64,000 nucleotides of DNA from Nymphaea colorata (lineage: Eukaryota; Streptophyta; Magnoliopsida; Nymphaeales; Nymphaeaceae). The stretch lies in the NCBI RefSeq assembly GCF_008831285.2, contig NC_045138.2, positions 23,409,934-23,473,933 on the forward strand, in the 5' to 3' direction. The position numbers and the translations under genes are program-made. Every line of letters starts with the position of its first letter. Within the stretch, counting starts at the first letter, position 1. This document shows positions 12,901 through 25,269 of the stretch, piece by piece. Under the pieces are notes generated by a model, which had not been told where the DNA came from, ran no database searches, and worked only from the letters and a program-made list of their open reading frames with translations.

Positions 12901-14947
12901 TTAACTATATATGAACTATAGAAAGTTCTTGGGCGTCTTTCCCTCTCTCTTTCTTTTCCGGTAACCGGTGAGCTACAGCGATGGTACTCTCCAGTGGGTC
13001 TTGATCAACGTCTAATTGCTTTCATAAACCTGACTGGATCCCATCCCGGCTGGCTATCCGAAGCAGATTGTCAGTACTGGGCTGGGTGGGCGAGGCTGGG
13101 GATTTTCTTTCTTTCGGCCCAACGTCACTTTGACGTCATGAGCACTGAAAAGCTGAATTTAATTTCCTAAATGACTCTGATTAGGGAAGTGACCCAAATG
13201 GCTATCACTCCTGTTCTTTTTTTGTTTTCAAGAGAATTACTAATTTCTTCGAGGTGCAATAACAACAAAAGGTGCCTTTGACGGAAAGAGAGAATCTGAT
13301 GACCCATTTTTCTGGTTCTTGGAAAACAGGTGTATCACCCTCCCTTGTCAATTGTCAAACTAGCTTCTGCACTTGAGAAAATATGTCCATTGAAGGTACA
13401 ATGGTCTAAACAGTTTCCTTGGTAAATTTTTGTTCTTTATGTTATGCCTTTTGATGTGATGTTTGGTTCTATTTTCTTTTGCTAAAAGCAATTCAATGAA
13501 TTGCTTTCCATGATGAACGGTTCTCTGGATGAAAACTTTATTTTCTATCATACACTGTGTGCTCTTGTTGTTCAGCCCTCTGTTTGTTGTTGCCACTAGG
13601 TGGTTTTCAGATCCTGCTGTTGCATCTTCATGGTCTAGTTGTTATTTGGCTTGGAGACTCTTATAGTGTGCACATGCTATTGTTATTCCAATTAAGAGAT
13701 TTTAGCATTAATCCTGTGATTTGCCTCATATATTCCAGTTATCTATACGCTGGGCAATCGCCTTAAGCATTTTCTACTAGTAAATCAGACACAATTTGAC
13801 ATATGGTCAGATTCACTGACTTGTCCAGCTATGTTAGGACCTTAGGATGAATCAATAGGCTTTTGCCCCTTTTGGATATGAGGTGGAGTTTCTGTAAATA
13901 ATATTAGAAGGGAACATCAATCTTAAACAAGCCTTTATTTTTTCTTTCCCATAATAACAAATTGACATTTGAACTTGTGTTAATTGTTACTGCTGAGTGT
14001 CTTATTAAGCTTGTAAAATCACATATTTAATTCAAAAAAGTTTCCTTCTAAGTACTAAAGACTATGGTTTCTTCTGCTTTTCTAACTGCTGTTAAGCCAT
14101 ACCAAATACCTAGTCTGGAAAAAGTTTTGAACAGGCCATTTCTCTTCCCTGCTTTTCCACCTTTGGTAGCTCCTGATAGTGCTCACAACAGAGATGCAGT
14201 TATCCACTTAATCATCTCTTGTTCCTTTGAGAATGAAAAGCAAAAGGCACATATTTTGGTGAAAGCTGTTAGAAATCAATACTACATTTTAGCTAACTTT
14301 GATTTTTGCACTCATGCAGGAGCAATCAGAAATTTTCTCATGGGGAATTCAATCAATCAGCCTTGACCCATCTTGTTCATATCAATTGGCATTCCATCTT
14401 GATGATGGCTGGTATCTTCAATACATGGCCATCATGCACGTGTATATGTATATGTATATATATATATTTTGATCCTTGCACGGAATGGAACAGAATCATT
14501 ATATGCCTGGTAACTGACTTAAGACTATATGAGAAGATTCATGCATGCCTCCAGGTTGAACCATGGATTATATTTTTAAATGTTGGCATCTTATGATTAC
14601 TTGAAGTTTGAGAATAAGATTCAGTTGTTAATCTGATCCGGAACCATTATGCAGGTTCACATCTTAGTTTAGCATGTCTGGGGCTTGAAAAGAATCCGAC
14701 TCAATCACATGTAACCTCTGATACATGGGTGCGCTTGTGCACCTGAATTGTCAGTGTCGACTCGCCTGGACATGGGCACGGGTACAGACATGCCTTTGAC
14801 ATTTCAGGTGCATAGGCATACCCATGTATTGCTGTATCTGTAATTATATGTTCAATATACAACATAGAATTTATATATTCAATACATTACAATATAATTA
14901 TATGCATTGTATTGGATTGTAATCTTAATGAATGTATTTTTCCATAT

Positions 14948-14979
<32 letters not shown>

Positions 14980-17014
14980 ACGTCTCGGAGTTTTATAGCC
15001 AGCCGTACCCATGTACCTGTGATTTTGAATTTTGTCTGCACCCGTACCCATGTGACATAGCATGTAACTATCCAGGCTTAAGCTGGGAATCTAGTCAACC
15101 AAGATCTGGTTAGGTTGGACTCAGAAAAATCTGGGTTCAAACCAAGCTTGAATTATTGACATACCTAACAGCAGCTGATTACTCATCAAACATCTGAATA
15201 ACATTGTCTAGAGATGGAGCCCATGAAGTAGGAGTGTTTGTTGCATTGATGGGCTTTCCTTTTGGTGGGTACACTTCATATAGAGCTGGAAATGCTGTAC
15301 TTTCATTTTATAGGTACCTAGTAGTATGTGTACTTACTACTTAATGGAAGAATAATGATTAATGGTACACATTCGACGTTTTGGGAATGCTGGTTGGATG
15401 CTAAAGTCTTTTTAATTAATAACACCAAGAGTCCTTCGTTCATTTGCTTGGAGGCTGTGGATAAACCAGAATAGTTTTGATCAACATCAGTTAGCCTTAT
15501 AGGTTTGCAAACATAATCTTGTTGAAGCTTGTATTTCATGTTTTTGGTGAATAAACATGAGTATGTTGTACAGGGCAGGAAAACGTTCCATGAAGAGCTT
15601 ATAATCTTGTCATGGGCGTTATTGTGTATGGGAATCAATTTATCTGAATTATCAATTTTTCATAAGCTTTACATCCCAAATGTTTGCAAGCTTGTTGATA
15701 AACAGGGAACCACTGGTTGTGGTTTGATGGACCAAAAAGAATGTATGGATAACAAATATTTTCTATCACTATAACAATTATTATGAATTTTCACTATCAG
15801 AGCAGAAATTTCAATTTCAAAGGCTTATGGACCATAGGTGTAGTTTGAGTTAAAATATTCCCTCTGAAATCTTTGATCTGTAAATAATTTCCTTTCCTCT
15901 TATTTCATCACATATGTATGCGGACTCAAAGGAAGTAAAAAATCTTATGAAACTGAGAATTTCAAGCTCTTTGAGAATTATGATGCCTTCCAGTCTTGCT
16001 GTTACTGCTATGTTCTACATAACTTATGATTTACGTGTCAAGTTGCTCGCATAAACTCTGGTATTATTCTTTCCATAGGTCTGGAGTGTTAAATTTGAAT
16101 ACTTTAGAGGTGACTCACATTCATTGCCCTCCCCCAGCATGGCTGTAAGTTATGCATACATAATTTGCCTTCCTTTGTTCAGTTTTAGATATCATGTGCT
16201 ATATATGCTCACTTAGGTAGTATTGGTAGCAGGGATGGCACAGCAAGCAATTACTTTTCAAGGAGAAAACCATCATATCTGCCAGCGTTATCGGTGTGGT
16301 TGGAGGCTCTAATACTCTTTGTTATGTTTATGTCAGGCTACCACTATGTGACTAGCATAAAATTCATAAATCTTGAGCTGTGTCCCTGTCAAGACTAATT
16401 TACATGCTCCTTTTGTGGTTTATGTAGTTATAAGGATTACATGTTGTGTGGGCAGTTGACCTCGCTTGGGGACTGGGCAACTTGTCAGTCCCCCCACTAA
16501 AGATATATCATTACACATATGAATAATATACAGAGCACAACTAAATGATCTAACAGCATGTAACATACTACACTAGCCTAAAACAGAAAAGAAATGAAGT
16601 TTAAATGCTTGCATAGATACACCACACATATATAGCGAGTGAATGATGACTCTGGCTATCCAGAGTCACCCGGCCATCTGATTAAGACTGTCCGTTTGAA
16701 ACAGATGAATGGTTGAGAGAAAAACAAGGAGAAAAATATATAGACTAATACTAGATGACAAAAATGTCCATCACATTTTTCTCCTTATTTTTCTTATAAC
16801 TGTCTGTCATGATAGATGGCCCTGATTAGATGGCTGAGTGACTCTAAGTATATATACTTATATGCTAACAACTGTATTTAAGGACCCAAAATGTTACCAA
16901 TATATTATACTAAGTAATCACTGTTTCATTAAGAAATGTAAGGACATGCTTACTTTGATATCAACTGCACAACAAATACAATACCTAGTGTGGCAAGGGG
17001 GAGGAGTTGTGATC

Positions 17015-17054
<40 letters not shown>

Positions 17055-18361
17055 ACACACACCAAGCATAAAGGTGTTTGACTATGCCTAGTTACACTAA
17101 GTGAGAGAGCATAGACATGCTAGTCATTGTGGTAGTGAAGTTAGACTAGAAAATGTAGGTGAGTTTTGACTGCATAGATCATGGGAGACAATCCTTTGCC
17201 TTAAAAAAGGTGCATTTATGTGTGATTCTTACATTATTTTTTGTCATCCAAACTGTTGTTGTCATCAAGCAAAAGAATTGTCTGCAGACAAGAATTGGGT
17301 TTGTTGGTAAATTGTACTGCCACTGTGCAGATCTATGCTGTTCCATCTTCATGTGAGAATGGGATTCATTTACTGGATTTTTATCCAGATGCAAGTGCAG
17401 CTTCTCATGTAGATTTTGAGTGAGTTCTGCTTGTACTTCAATTTGAAGTTTGTTGTAGCTCGATGTTTTTCTTTTCATGCTAACCGTTTTCTTTTTCTAT
17501 TTTTGTGAAGTGATAACACAGAGTCAGGAGCTCAAAGTTGCCATGTTCACAACACTTTTGTGTCTCTTTCTGGCCTTGTTACTGCCTGTGCTGCTCATCC
17601 TTTGAATGCCACAATCTTAGCTGGAACAATGGTACATCCATCCCATATAAATGGCTTGCTGGAGGCTTTCATATCCATGTAGTTCACGAGTGAAGCTCAC
17701 TCTTCATCATTGTTTTCAATCATAATGCTTTGTGATCATTCTTTGTTGCTTCACCTGGCTGTTCTTATGCATGTGGCCATTTAAACTGAGCCATTTTCTT
17801 TAAATTTTTGTGCATGATGCATTTTTTCTCGAATATCTGAAGTCTCATGAATTTCTCATTGCTTCCAGTCTGTAAAGTTACAGTCTTAAGAAACACTAAT
17901 TTTCAGTCATTAAGGCATATCGAAATAGGGACATCATATGAGTGATCACTTACCAGCCAATCTGGATATTTTTATGAAAGCCACGTTAGATTTCTGAGAG
18001 GTGGATATTTTTATGAAAGCCACGTAAGTTGACTGGGTTGTATTTGAATGGGGAGTAGGTAACATGCTATGTATGCATCAAGTAATTTAAAGACATTACT
18101 TAAGACACTATGTTAGATGCTGCTTCCACAGGTCGTTGATTACATTCAAATTGGGCACTTTATCTATAACATATGCTGACACGTGGTTTGTAATATCCTT
18201 TGCCATTTGGCTTAGAAGAAGAACTCAATTTTTAGTCTTTCATTGGCCAAAATAATGAGATCACTTTACCCTTGTTAGCCAAATTCAACTACTACATCAT
18301 ACAGGTGTTGGTTGCAGGTGGGGTGTGAGAGTGGCATTTTTCATGACAACATGGGCATGGT

Positions 18362-18424
<63 letters not shown>

Positions 18425-18831
18425 GCCAAAAATTAACATTAACAATTAATAAATATGATTCAATCAATGGTTCAACCACAAAAAATGGTTGGTTTTGACG
18501 CCTCCACTTGAGTTGTCACTCAAGTGCAAGAACTGTTATGATGAGTCCATGTGACCTAGACTAAAATGACCAAGCACTTTGTGAAGCATGACTTGCAGAA
18601 GGTGGCAAAATGTAATGCTAAAAGGCTATTATTAAGCTGGTATTTATTAACTGGTCATATGAAGCTAAAATTATAGCAACCACTGTGCTGATAAGCTTTT
18701 TAGTTTCATAGTGCTACCATGTTTATCTTCTCTCACAATGTTTCATGACCAAGGCTTTTACTGGATAGCGCCATTTTTTGCAGGAATCTTCATTGATAAT
18801 GGTTTCTCAGAAACTGGGGTCATGTGACTGA
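3938..18831 (+). CDS. WD40-repeat (transducin-like) protein, nine exons, N-terminus unresolved
   Basis: Exons: 3938-4070, 11947-12036, 13330-13395, 14320-14411, 16079-16144, 16233-16293, 17331-17419, 17511-17631 and 18784-18831 (TGA 18829-18831). All have AG acceptors and GT donors, and phases agree throughout, giving about 254 residues. WD-type blades are visible: GVLYAWDRR in the first exon, GCICLWDLRGGKTSAAF in the second, LAFHLDDGWSGVLNL across the fourth and fifth, GIHLLDFYPDASAASHVDF in the seventh. The end (TACAAHPLNATILAGTM, then ESSLIMVSQKLGSCD) resembles, from memory, a single-copy plant transducin/WD40 family. Its biochemical role is not evident; WD40 propellers generally act as protein-interaction scaffolds. 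The first supported intron is 7.9 kb because a copia element sits in it. An upstream exon is missing or unrecognised, so the start is open. Confidence 0.8.
4574..4601. repeat. (AT)n(GT)n microsatellite
   Basis: Short alternating AT then GT tract in the first supported WD40 intron. Confidence 0.9.
4871..5147 (+). repeat. 5' LTR of the copia element at 4871-9991
   Basis: 277 bp, TG...CA ends, followed without a gap by the primer-binding site. It contains a short inverted repeat around GGTACCGAGGGTGGCTCGGTACC near 4930-4952, and another (ACCGGGTCTGG/ACCCGGT) just before it. It should hold the promoter and the start of the element transcript. Confidence 0.97.
5148..5160 (+). other. Primer-binding site (initiator-Met tRNA)
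   Basis: TGGTATCAGAGCC directly follows the CA end of the 5' LTR. This is the standard plant copia site complementary to the 3' end of the initiator methionine tRNA, where minus-strand DNA synthesis starts. Confidence 0.95.
5161..5513 (+). other. GC-rich untranslated leader of the copia element
   Basis: About 350 bases between the PBS and the gag start, rich in CCG/GCC repeats (for example around 5210-5400) and sharply more GC-rich than the rest of the element. Open frames here are Pro/Ala/Arg-rich and not convincing protein. The inverted copia element at 32131-36904 has a GC-rich leader in the same place, so the property is shared by the lineage. Confidence 0.7.
5514..9720 (+). pseudogene. 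copia gag-pol polyprotein, one stop and two frame breaks
   Basis: ATG 5514 (MAEEMPCKIDAA) starts gag. The CCHC knuckle CSHCNKLGHSVDFC lies at 6270-6311. The protease motif [14 protein letters not shown] is near 6570. Integrase has WHECLGH and CEVCQLAKH for zinc binding, with VHSDVW, RTDNA and PQNGVAERKNRH holding the D,D,E residues (about 6880-7380). RT has KNAFLNG and YVDD (8746-8757). RNase H has SDADWA, EAEYRA and DNKSA. Breaks: TGA at 6000-6002 where the sister copy has Trp; a frame change with loss of some tens of codons near 6840-6890, between protease and integrase; a frame change near 7870-7915, probably at the G run 7900-7904. The final TAG (9718-9720) overlaps the first bases of the 3' LTR. 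Confidence 0.95.
9715..9991 (+). repeat. 3' LTR of the copia element at 4871-9991
   Basis: 277 bp, identical to the 5' LTR except T at 9962. It is followed by the ATTTC target duplication and then by ordinary intron sequence. Confidence 0.97.
9997..11946. other. Remainder of the first supported WD40 intron, no gene seen
   Basis: AT-rich intron sequence without recognisable coding. A short palindrome-like TGTGTATATATATTATATACACA lies near 10647-10670. It continues the intron interrupted by the copia insertion and ends at the AG acceptor before 11947. Confidence 0.6.
12690..13150. other. GC-richer block inside a WD40 intron, possibly inserted
   Basis: This part of the intron between exons 12036 and 13330 is more GC-rich than its surroundings and holds pyrimidine runs and CCGGTAACCGG-type inverted motifs (near 12958), reminiscent of an LTR or small mobile element. 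No terminal repeats or target duplications were found, so this rests on base composition only. Confidence 0.25.
14948..14980. repeat. (GT)n(AT)n microsatellite
   Basis: Compound GT then AT tract in a WD40 intron. Confidence 0.9.
16662..16845. mobile_element. 184-bp hairpin MITE-like element
   Basis: The left end AGAGTCACCCGGCCATCTGA is matched by the reverse complement of the right end, AGAGTCACTCAGCCATCTAA (18 of 20). The interior is also self-complementary: AGAAAAACAAGGAGAAAAAT near 16717 pairs with ATTTTTCTCCTTATTTTTCT near 16775. The whole segment can therefore fold into one long hairpin, as expected of a miniature inverted-repeat element. It lies in the WD40 intron before exon 17331. 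No clear target duplication was found, so the family is open. Confidence 0.65.
17018..17051. repeat. (AT)n microsatellite
   Basis: Alternating AT tract in a WD40 intron, followed by a short (CA)n. Confidence 0.95.
17963..18026. repeat. Short direct duplication in intron
   Basis: The 24-base stretch starting TGGATATTTTTATGAAAGCC occurs at 17963 and again at 18002, spacing 39. It looks like a small tandem duplication in the last WD40 intron. Confidence 0.85.
18365..18421. repeat. Long (AT)n microsatellite
   Basis: 57 bases of uninterrupted AT dinucleotide in the last WD40 intron. Confidence 0.97.
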
Positions 18832-21800
18832 ATGTTGTGCACAGGCGTATGAAGGATAACAAACTTCAGGTAAACTAGTTTCCATTTGCCATGGTCCTGG
18901 AGTCATAATATGAGTCTACTTAGCAAGGCTTACTGATACATTTCAGGAAAACCCCTATATGGTCAATGGGCCAAGGTCTCAATGCTCAAACTCTCAACTG
19001 ATTCGAAGCACTATATTGCTGGTCATCCTTTAAAGATTTGCCTTTATAGATTGAGGCCATGAAGTGCTCAAATCTATGAAAAGAGAGGAAAGGTTCCTAC
19101 TTTTTCTGGTGGAATTGCCTTGTACTGCTAGGTCACCTCTGCATATCCGGGTCAGATGAACTATGCCATTTTGTGAGCTGTGCCTTTCGTTGCAATCCTG
19201 CATGAAGCTCTTTGCCTGGACCAGCTCAAGTGAAAAAGATGCATTTTGTTTGGATTTAGTCTGTGGGTTCATTTCTTTGTGTGGGAGCAGAAAAATACCA
19301 TGGTAAATGGTAATTGATTGAGACTATGCCTAGAGCCCTAGACCCATATACAAGATCGTAACTAACATTGAAGTGGTGGATAGCACGGCCCACTTACCAA
19401 CAACCATGTCTGCTAAGCTGATGCTGATGATACTTTAATAACGTCTAATTGGAGTTTTGGCTGCTCAGCTAATTTTGTTCACTAGCATGGTCCACTCTTC
19501 AACTGCATATGCTGTCCACATGGACTTGTTTGATGTATAAATAAACTATAAAATGCTTAGCATCTTTTGACTGAACTACATGGGTTTGTTAACTTTATTT
19601 AGATCTGCTAAAGGTTTTGCCTGAATTCCAAGTTCTCACTTCTATGACAAGGCTAGAACCTCATATCAATCTGAAAAAGGTTAGGCTTGAACTCTTAAAG
19701 AAAACTTAACCCTGGATTAAACCCATATTTGCTCGCACTTTGAGAGATTAAAGTAAGATGCCCGCTAAAGGCATTAATAAAAAATGATTGAAATTACTGG
19801 AGATTGCTTGAGGCAATGATTGCCTCAAGTGCCAATTCATGACCAAGTTTGGCATATCGTTTTGTCCAGTTTCTAATTCCAGGACAAGAATGATTTGCCA
19901 TGTTAGATATACTTGTGATATGCTTGCTTTTCTCCAAGGGTGTGACTGAATTGGGCGGCCTGCTTATGTTGCAGGTTGGGACTTCCTAACATTTTCAGTT
20001 GGGATGGCTTGCCACCAACCCTGATCCACCTATCTGATATGCTGTGACTTGTGTTGCAGTATGAGTAGAGCAGTAAGTGCAACCACAGAATCATCTAATG
20101 CTTGTGCACCTCTCCTTTCTTCCCTGCCTGCCTTTCTGCCTCCCTCCCTCTCTAACACATTGGGCCATGACTCTCAAGGAAGCAGTTGTAGTTCAGCTCT
20201 CAAGCGGATCACCCTCCAAGGTATTTTTGACCGCCAGGAAAGCAGATATAGTTTAATTCTCATGTTAGCCACCCACCAAGGTGCTTCCTCTTGTTAGAAG
20301 CCATGTCGTCTATCAAGTCGGGATCTGCAAAAATGAACTGCAGCTTATATATTTAATTGTCATCAACAGTTTGTCTTTTGCACATATAGATAATGAATTT
20401 TTTCCGTGGGATTGATGAACAAACAAGAGAATCTTTGATAGCAGCTACTACTGAAAATTGAAAACAAACGATCGAGCCAAAAACTCTCGGTTGTCATTAA
20501 AATTTGTTTTCAATATGACAATGATTGGGGGTACCTTTGCTCAGATGCTGGGTAGGGGCTTAATCGGTATTCTGTATACAGTGGCAAGGTGGCTTATTGC
20601 AAGCATGCCTTAAATATGGAAAGACTAAGACAATCGACAATTGCTCCTTAGCTTAATGAAATGGAGTTTGAGCCCTAAAAATTAAAGTAAGGTTACGCCT
20701 CGTCGATCTTCAATGTTCAAGTGAAATTTTAGATTCTTGCATCTTCTTTAAAAAGTTATCGTGTTGGAGTTTCTATGTCGTTTGCAGATTAGAGAATAGG
20801 TGAAGCTTTCCCTTTGAGTTGTTGGTAGAGTGGGCTGGGTTTTGGGGCTTCCAAATTGCTATTTGGCAATTTACGTCATCCTTGACCCTTCCTTCTGTGC
20901 GGTTGTGTGCTAGGCCTTTCCCTCATGTTTTCGGTTTTCCTCACGCGTTTTCCTGTTCCCTTTTCTAGTATCTGTATGTATACTGTCATGGGCTTGTGTT
21001 TTTGGTTATTTCCAGTCTGAGTTAAAGTTAGGCGGAGCAGGTTATCTATTATGGCTAAGCATGTGTTATAGTTTATAAATGACCAAAATGGCATAGACAT
21101 TCTTCTTTTAAGGGCAAAAATGAAAATCTAATTTTTTTTATTTCGCTTTGCAATATTACAAAAATATTTTTCGGGTTAGGCCGTAGGAACATGGTTTCCC
21201 ATGTTGGCAGCATAACACATAGATTGGCTTGATCGAATGTTAGAGTGCTGCTCCAAGATTCGGCCAACTTAAATTTTTTCCAAGCAAAGTACAAGCTTGT
21301 CTTTTTAAGATTAGGAAAAAAAATGTTTGCTTGCACTTGGAAAAAAAAAGAAGTTTGCCTGCCTTCCTCTCATGCACGGTTGATGCACTCATTTGCTTTG
21401 TCTCTGTGCTACCATTTTAGCTTGATTTGGTGTTTGGTTGCGCTTAAGGCAGAAATCTGGCTGGCTCACTCCAATTAAAATTAAAAAATACATTTTTAAT
21501 ATAAATAATGTATAAATATAATTAATCATATAATTATATATTATATAAATCAATAGAAATAATATTAAAAATTAGTTATTGAGCCGAATCAGGCTGAGTC
21601 GGCCCAACCTGGGCTGGCCTGACGACTTGTTGGTCCGGCCCTTTACCTAATTTTCAGACTCAAGTCGGCCGGACAGGTACCTGGTCTGATGCCCAGCCGA
21701 TTTGTTCAGCTAGGCCAGACCGTTGATCAAAATCAATCTCAAACATTAAGTGAACTTGTGTCTCATCCTTTGGACATTAATTTTTTTCGGTGAATGAATT

Positions 21801-23482
21801 ATGCTTAGTAATATTTTGCCACCATTAGCCTTTAAGGTTTATGTTCCCTCTTTCTTTGAACCCCATTTCGACATACTGGCATTTCAGGCCTTCTTGGCAG
21901 CCTTATTTTCAGTTTTCTGTCTCCATTAGCAGTGGTGAACTAGAGATAAACAGTCCTATGTATAATCTATCGAAGTTGGACTACTCTTCTTGTTGATTGA
22001 CTGGCGTAGCGGTAAGTATTGAACTAGTATGTCTACTAATGTGCATTTTTATCAATCAATTATTTGGGCATATCGACATATTTTTTGGTATGCCAGTCAA
22101 TGATGCTCTCGACATAATTCTATAAATGTTAATTTTTTCTCATAAATTCAATCATATTCCCCACTTATAATAGCCGCTTTGTTCATCTTACATTTTTTTT
22201 TTTGGGGCGTTGGCCCTTGAAGCTCCATTGCTTTCTCTTTGTCACTTATTTGATAATCCCTCTAAAGTGTTATGGGGTCTAATCTTCCCTTGGTCTTCTC
22301 ATATTTTTATGTGGGGCTTCCTCGATTTCTTTAATAGGACTATAATATTACCCTGAAAATGAAGAGTTTCCAGTCTTCTTCAAGACAGAACATACTGTCA
22401 TAATGAAATGAAGACTAAAGGTCCAAAGTCCATAGTCACAAATATTATCATTAACACGCTTTCAACCGCAAGGTTTTCTTGGTTAGTTTTCAACGAAGTT
22501 GAAGTTTCAGGGAAATCATTGGGAAAGTTAGCCCATTTTTTACAAAAGAAAAAAAAATCCTAAACTAAAATAAATGAAAAAATAACAAAAAACATAAAAC
22601 AAATCTAGATAAAATGTTAAAAATGATCTTTTCATAATGACAGAAATGAAGATGAATAACTTATCTTAAATTTTAAGCTTTAAAGAAATAATAACATGAA
22701 AATAATAGAATAAAAACGTAAAAAATTAACATGACATTGCGTTTTTTTGTTCATTTTCATCGTTTTTATCATGCCTCCTTTTGAAAAAAGATATATTTTC
22801 GTTACTAGGGTCCGAATTAACATAGTTTTGCTTGGTATCTGGTTTGTAGGTTCATTCAAATAGTAAAAAAGAAAGGGATTTAATGCTTGGGGCCCAAGCA
22901 TTGAAGTCGACGCTAAGGTGTCCAAATGTCGACAATACCCTAGACATTAAGATAGGTGAAGCTCCATTTCCCTCCCGCCTCCCCCAAAAAGAAACGACAA
23001 AAATAAAGAGGTAAAAAAAAATCACCATTTAGATAATGACTAAAAAGCCCTTCATTTTTTTAGAATGACGAAAAAGCCCTCCAGGGAGGGAGGCTCATAA
23101 GAATCGACCATCGATTTCAACGGTCAAGCCCAACATCGACGGCGTGAGACCTTCAGAGGAGATCGTAAGACCAATTCTTCTGCAAAGCTATGTTTGGACG
23201 AACAGGCCATGTAGTTATAAGCAAGTCAATTCCTTAGATGTTTAAAATGCGGTTGTTTTTTTTTATTACTTAGGCTGATTGAACTTCTTAAATTGTCATA
23301 TGTCATTAAACTTAGGTTGATTCTCACAGAAACGCTATATCGATGATGAAATTTCCATTTCAAGAGCCTAAGACAAATACTTGATTATGCATGGTGATAA
23401 CTATTATAATTTCATTTTAGAACTATATGGTATTAATGGAATGAGAATATCTAAAGTTCCTCCTTGTGTCTTTTCTAAAATT

Positions 23483-23540
23483 TGTGTGTGCGTGTGTGTG
23501 TGAGTGTGTGTGTGAATGTGTGTGAGAGAGAGAGAGAGAG
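23483..23540. repeat. (GT)n(GA)n microsatellite
   Basis: Imperfect GT tract followed by GA repeats. Confidence 0.95.
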
Positions 23541-23998
23541 AACCTCATTTATAAGCCTCACATAATGTTAGGTGGGCATAAAGTCGAGTGCATAATTGGT
23601 TGGGTAGACATTTCAGTAACGGCTCTATGAAAATGTTCCAGATCATAATACGCTAAATATAAAATGAAGGGTTGGAGCAAATAGCAGTTCACGCGAACAA
23701 TGAAACAATGATATTTAGTGACTTGCAGTTTTTTTTTTTTTTGCTTTCTCCAAATTCATACTTTCCTTTTCACATTCTTCAAATCTATCCTCCACTTTTA
23801 CTTGCATAATCCCGCCCTTGATGTTGTAAACCACTGAGTTGATTAGAACATGCCCAAAAGGCAGCCTTGCCCTTAATTCGTGGGTAAGTTTAGACATAAA
23901 TGCATGAAGTGTTATTTATCATATCCGAAAATAAATGATAAAAAATACGAAAGCCTATCTTGAATAATTCTTTTTTTATTAATCGTAATAATTTGATC

Positions 23999-24000
<2 letters not shown>

Positions 24001-24059
<59 letters not shown>
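24001..24059. repeat. Long (AT)n microsatellite
   Basis: About 59 bases of AT dinucleotide. The Tyr-Ile repeats read from it are not protein. Confidence 0.97.
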
Positions 24060-24062
<3 letters not shown>

Positions 24063-24223
24063 AGCTGGTCAATTATAAAGTAGCATTTGATACACCTCTC
24101 TCTCGCCCTCAATAATTTTCTTTATTAATTGTAATAGTTTGAATATTATAGACATATCTCTCTTTCTCTAATAGGTGGACCAGTCGTAAACTAAAACTAT
24201 ACATGGATGAATTATTTTGTACA

Positions 24224-24252
24224 TCTCTCTCTCTCTCTCTCTCTCTCTCTCC
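24224..24252. repeat. (CT)n microsatellite
   Basis: Alternating CT tract. A separate (CA)n lies at 24563-24586. Confidence 0.95.
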
Positions 24253-25269
24253 CGTTAATAACTGTATTTATTAATGTATTGTATAACTATGATGTATATC
24301 TATGACCTATAATTAGTGAAAGGCATGTAGAAGGAAGTTCATGTGGAACGGCTTGGATGTTGAAGCATCAGTCATTAGTCTTTATTCCTCAGCAATTTCA
24401 CTGAATAAGAACAAGTAGCTACTTGGAATCATCTTACACCATCCATTCGAAGGAAATCTGGTGATTAAGTTACAAATATAAAAAACAATTTGTTTTTTCA
24501 ACATCCAAAATACCCGTAAAAAAAAAACAAGGAATTTCATTTAGGGAAAGTCATTTGCTTCTCTCACACACACACACACACACACATCTTTTGAATGGCA
24601 TTTCGAACTCTTAAAAAAAAACAGTTTGTCTTCCATATTTGTAACTGAATATCTATTTGATCTCTTTGAATCAACGGCTTAGGTGATTCTTGTCAAGTCG
24701 TGTGTATAGGAGGGTCTGTTATTTGTTAACTGAAAAGTAATTAAGAGAAGAGTTTAAATTAATCTAGCAATGATGGGATGGTGCTATATTTGAGAAATTA
24801 GATGTGTGTGAAGTCAACCATTTCCCAAGAAAAATTATAAAGTCGTAGGAAGCCACCATTGCTGCTTTCCCGACCAGTTAAGAAGCTTCCTAGCTGTAAT
24901 ATTTTTGGCGTTGAAGATCAAACAAATTGAGACCCTTATGGATTAAATAAGTAAAAGCTATTTTTAAAGCTACCCGTCAGCATTTCGCCTGGAGATGCCC
25001 CTTGTTGCAATGACCACAAAAACTTGTGAAAATTTTCAAGTAAATAAGGTACACATTCTGAAATTGATTTTTTTTATTAATTATGAATTATCCAAAAGGC
25101 TGATGCTGGTCTAGCCTTTTCCGACGAACTACTGCCAGAAACTAACACAAGAAAAAAACATTTTAAAGGGAGTTATCACAATGCACCGCCGCCGACATCA
25201 TGATTAAGAAAGAATATATATATATATATATATCCGATAAAATGAAAATGCATAACAAAATTTAAGGAC

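Larger units (their letters stand above)
18832..25269. other. Intergenic region, no gene recognised
   Basis: The first few hundred bases are presumably the WD40 3'UTR. The remainder is AT-rich with many short frames and no protein I can name. It contains a diverged internal repeat (about 65-base spacing, 20180-20285), a GC-richer patch near 21580-21730, and a cluster of microsatellites at 23483-24586. I see no RNA gene or transposase. Confidence 0.6.

Noticed and set aside
18841-19062. A possible extra exon downstream of the WD40 stop (frame with WAKVSMLKLSTDSKHY)
   Set aside because: The exon ending at 18831 already gives the family-like C-terminus with a stop, and the candidate cannot be joined in phase to the preceding exon. 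It is more likely 3'UTR, though an alternative end is not excluded.
24001-24059. Open frames with long Tyr-Ile repeats
   Set aside because: They are translations of (AT)n microsatellites. The same applies at 17018-17051, 18365-18421 and 29274-29310.
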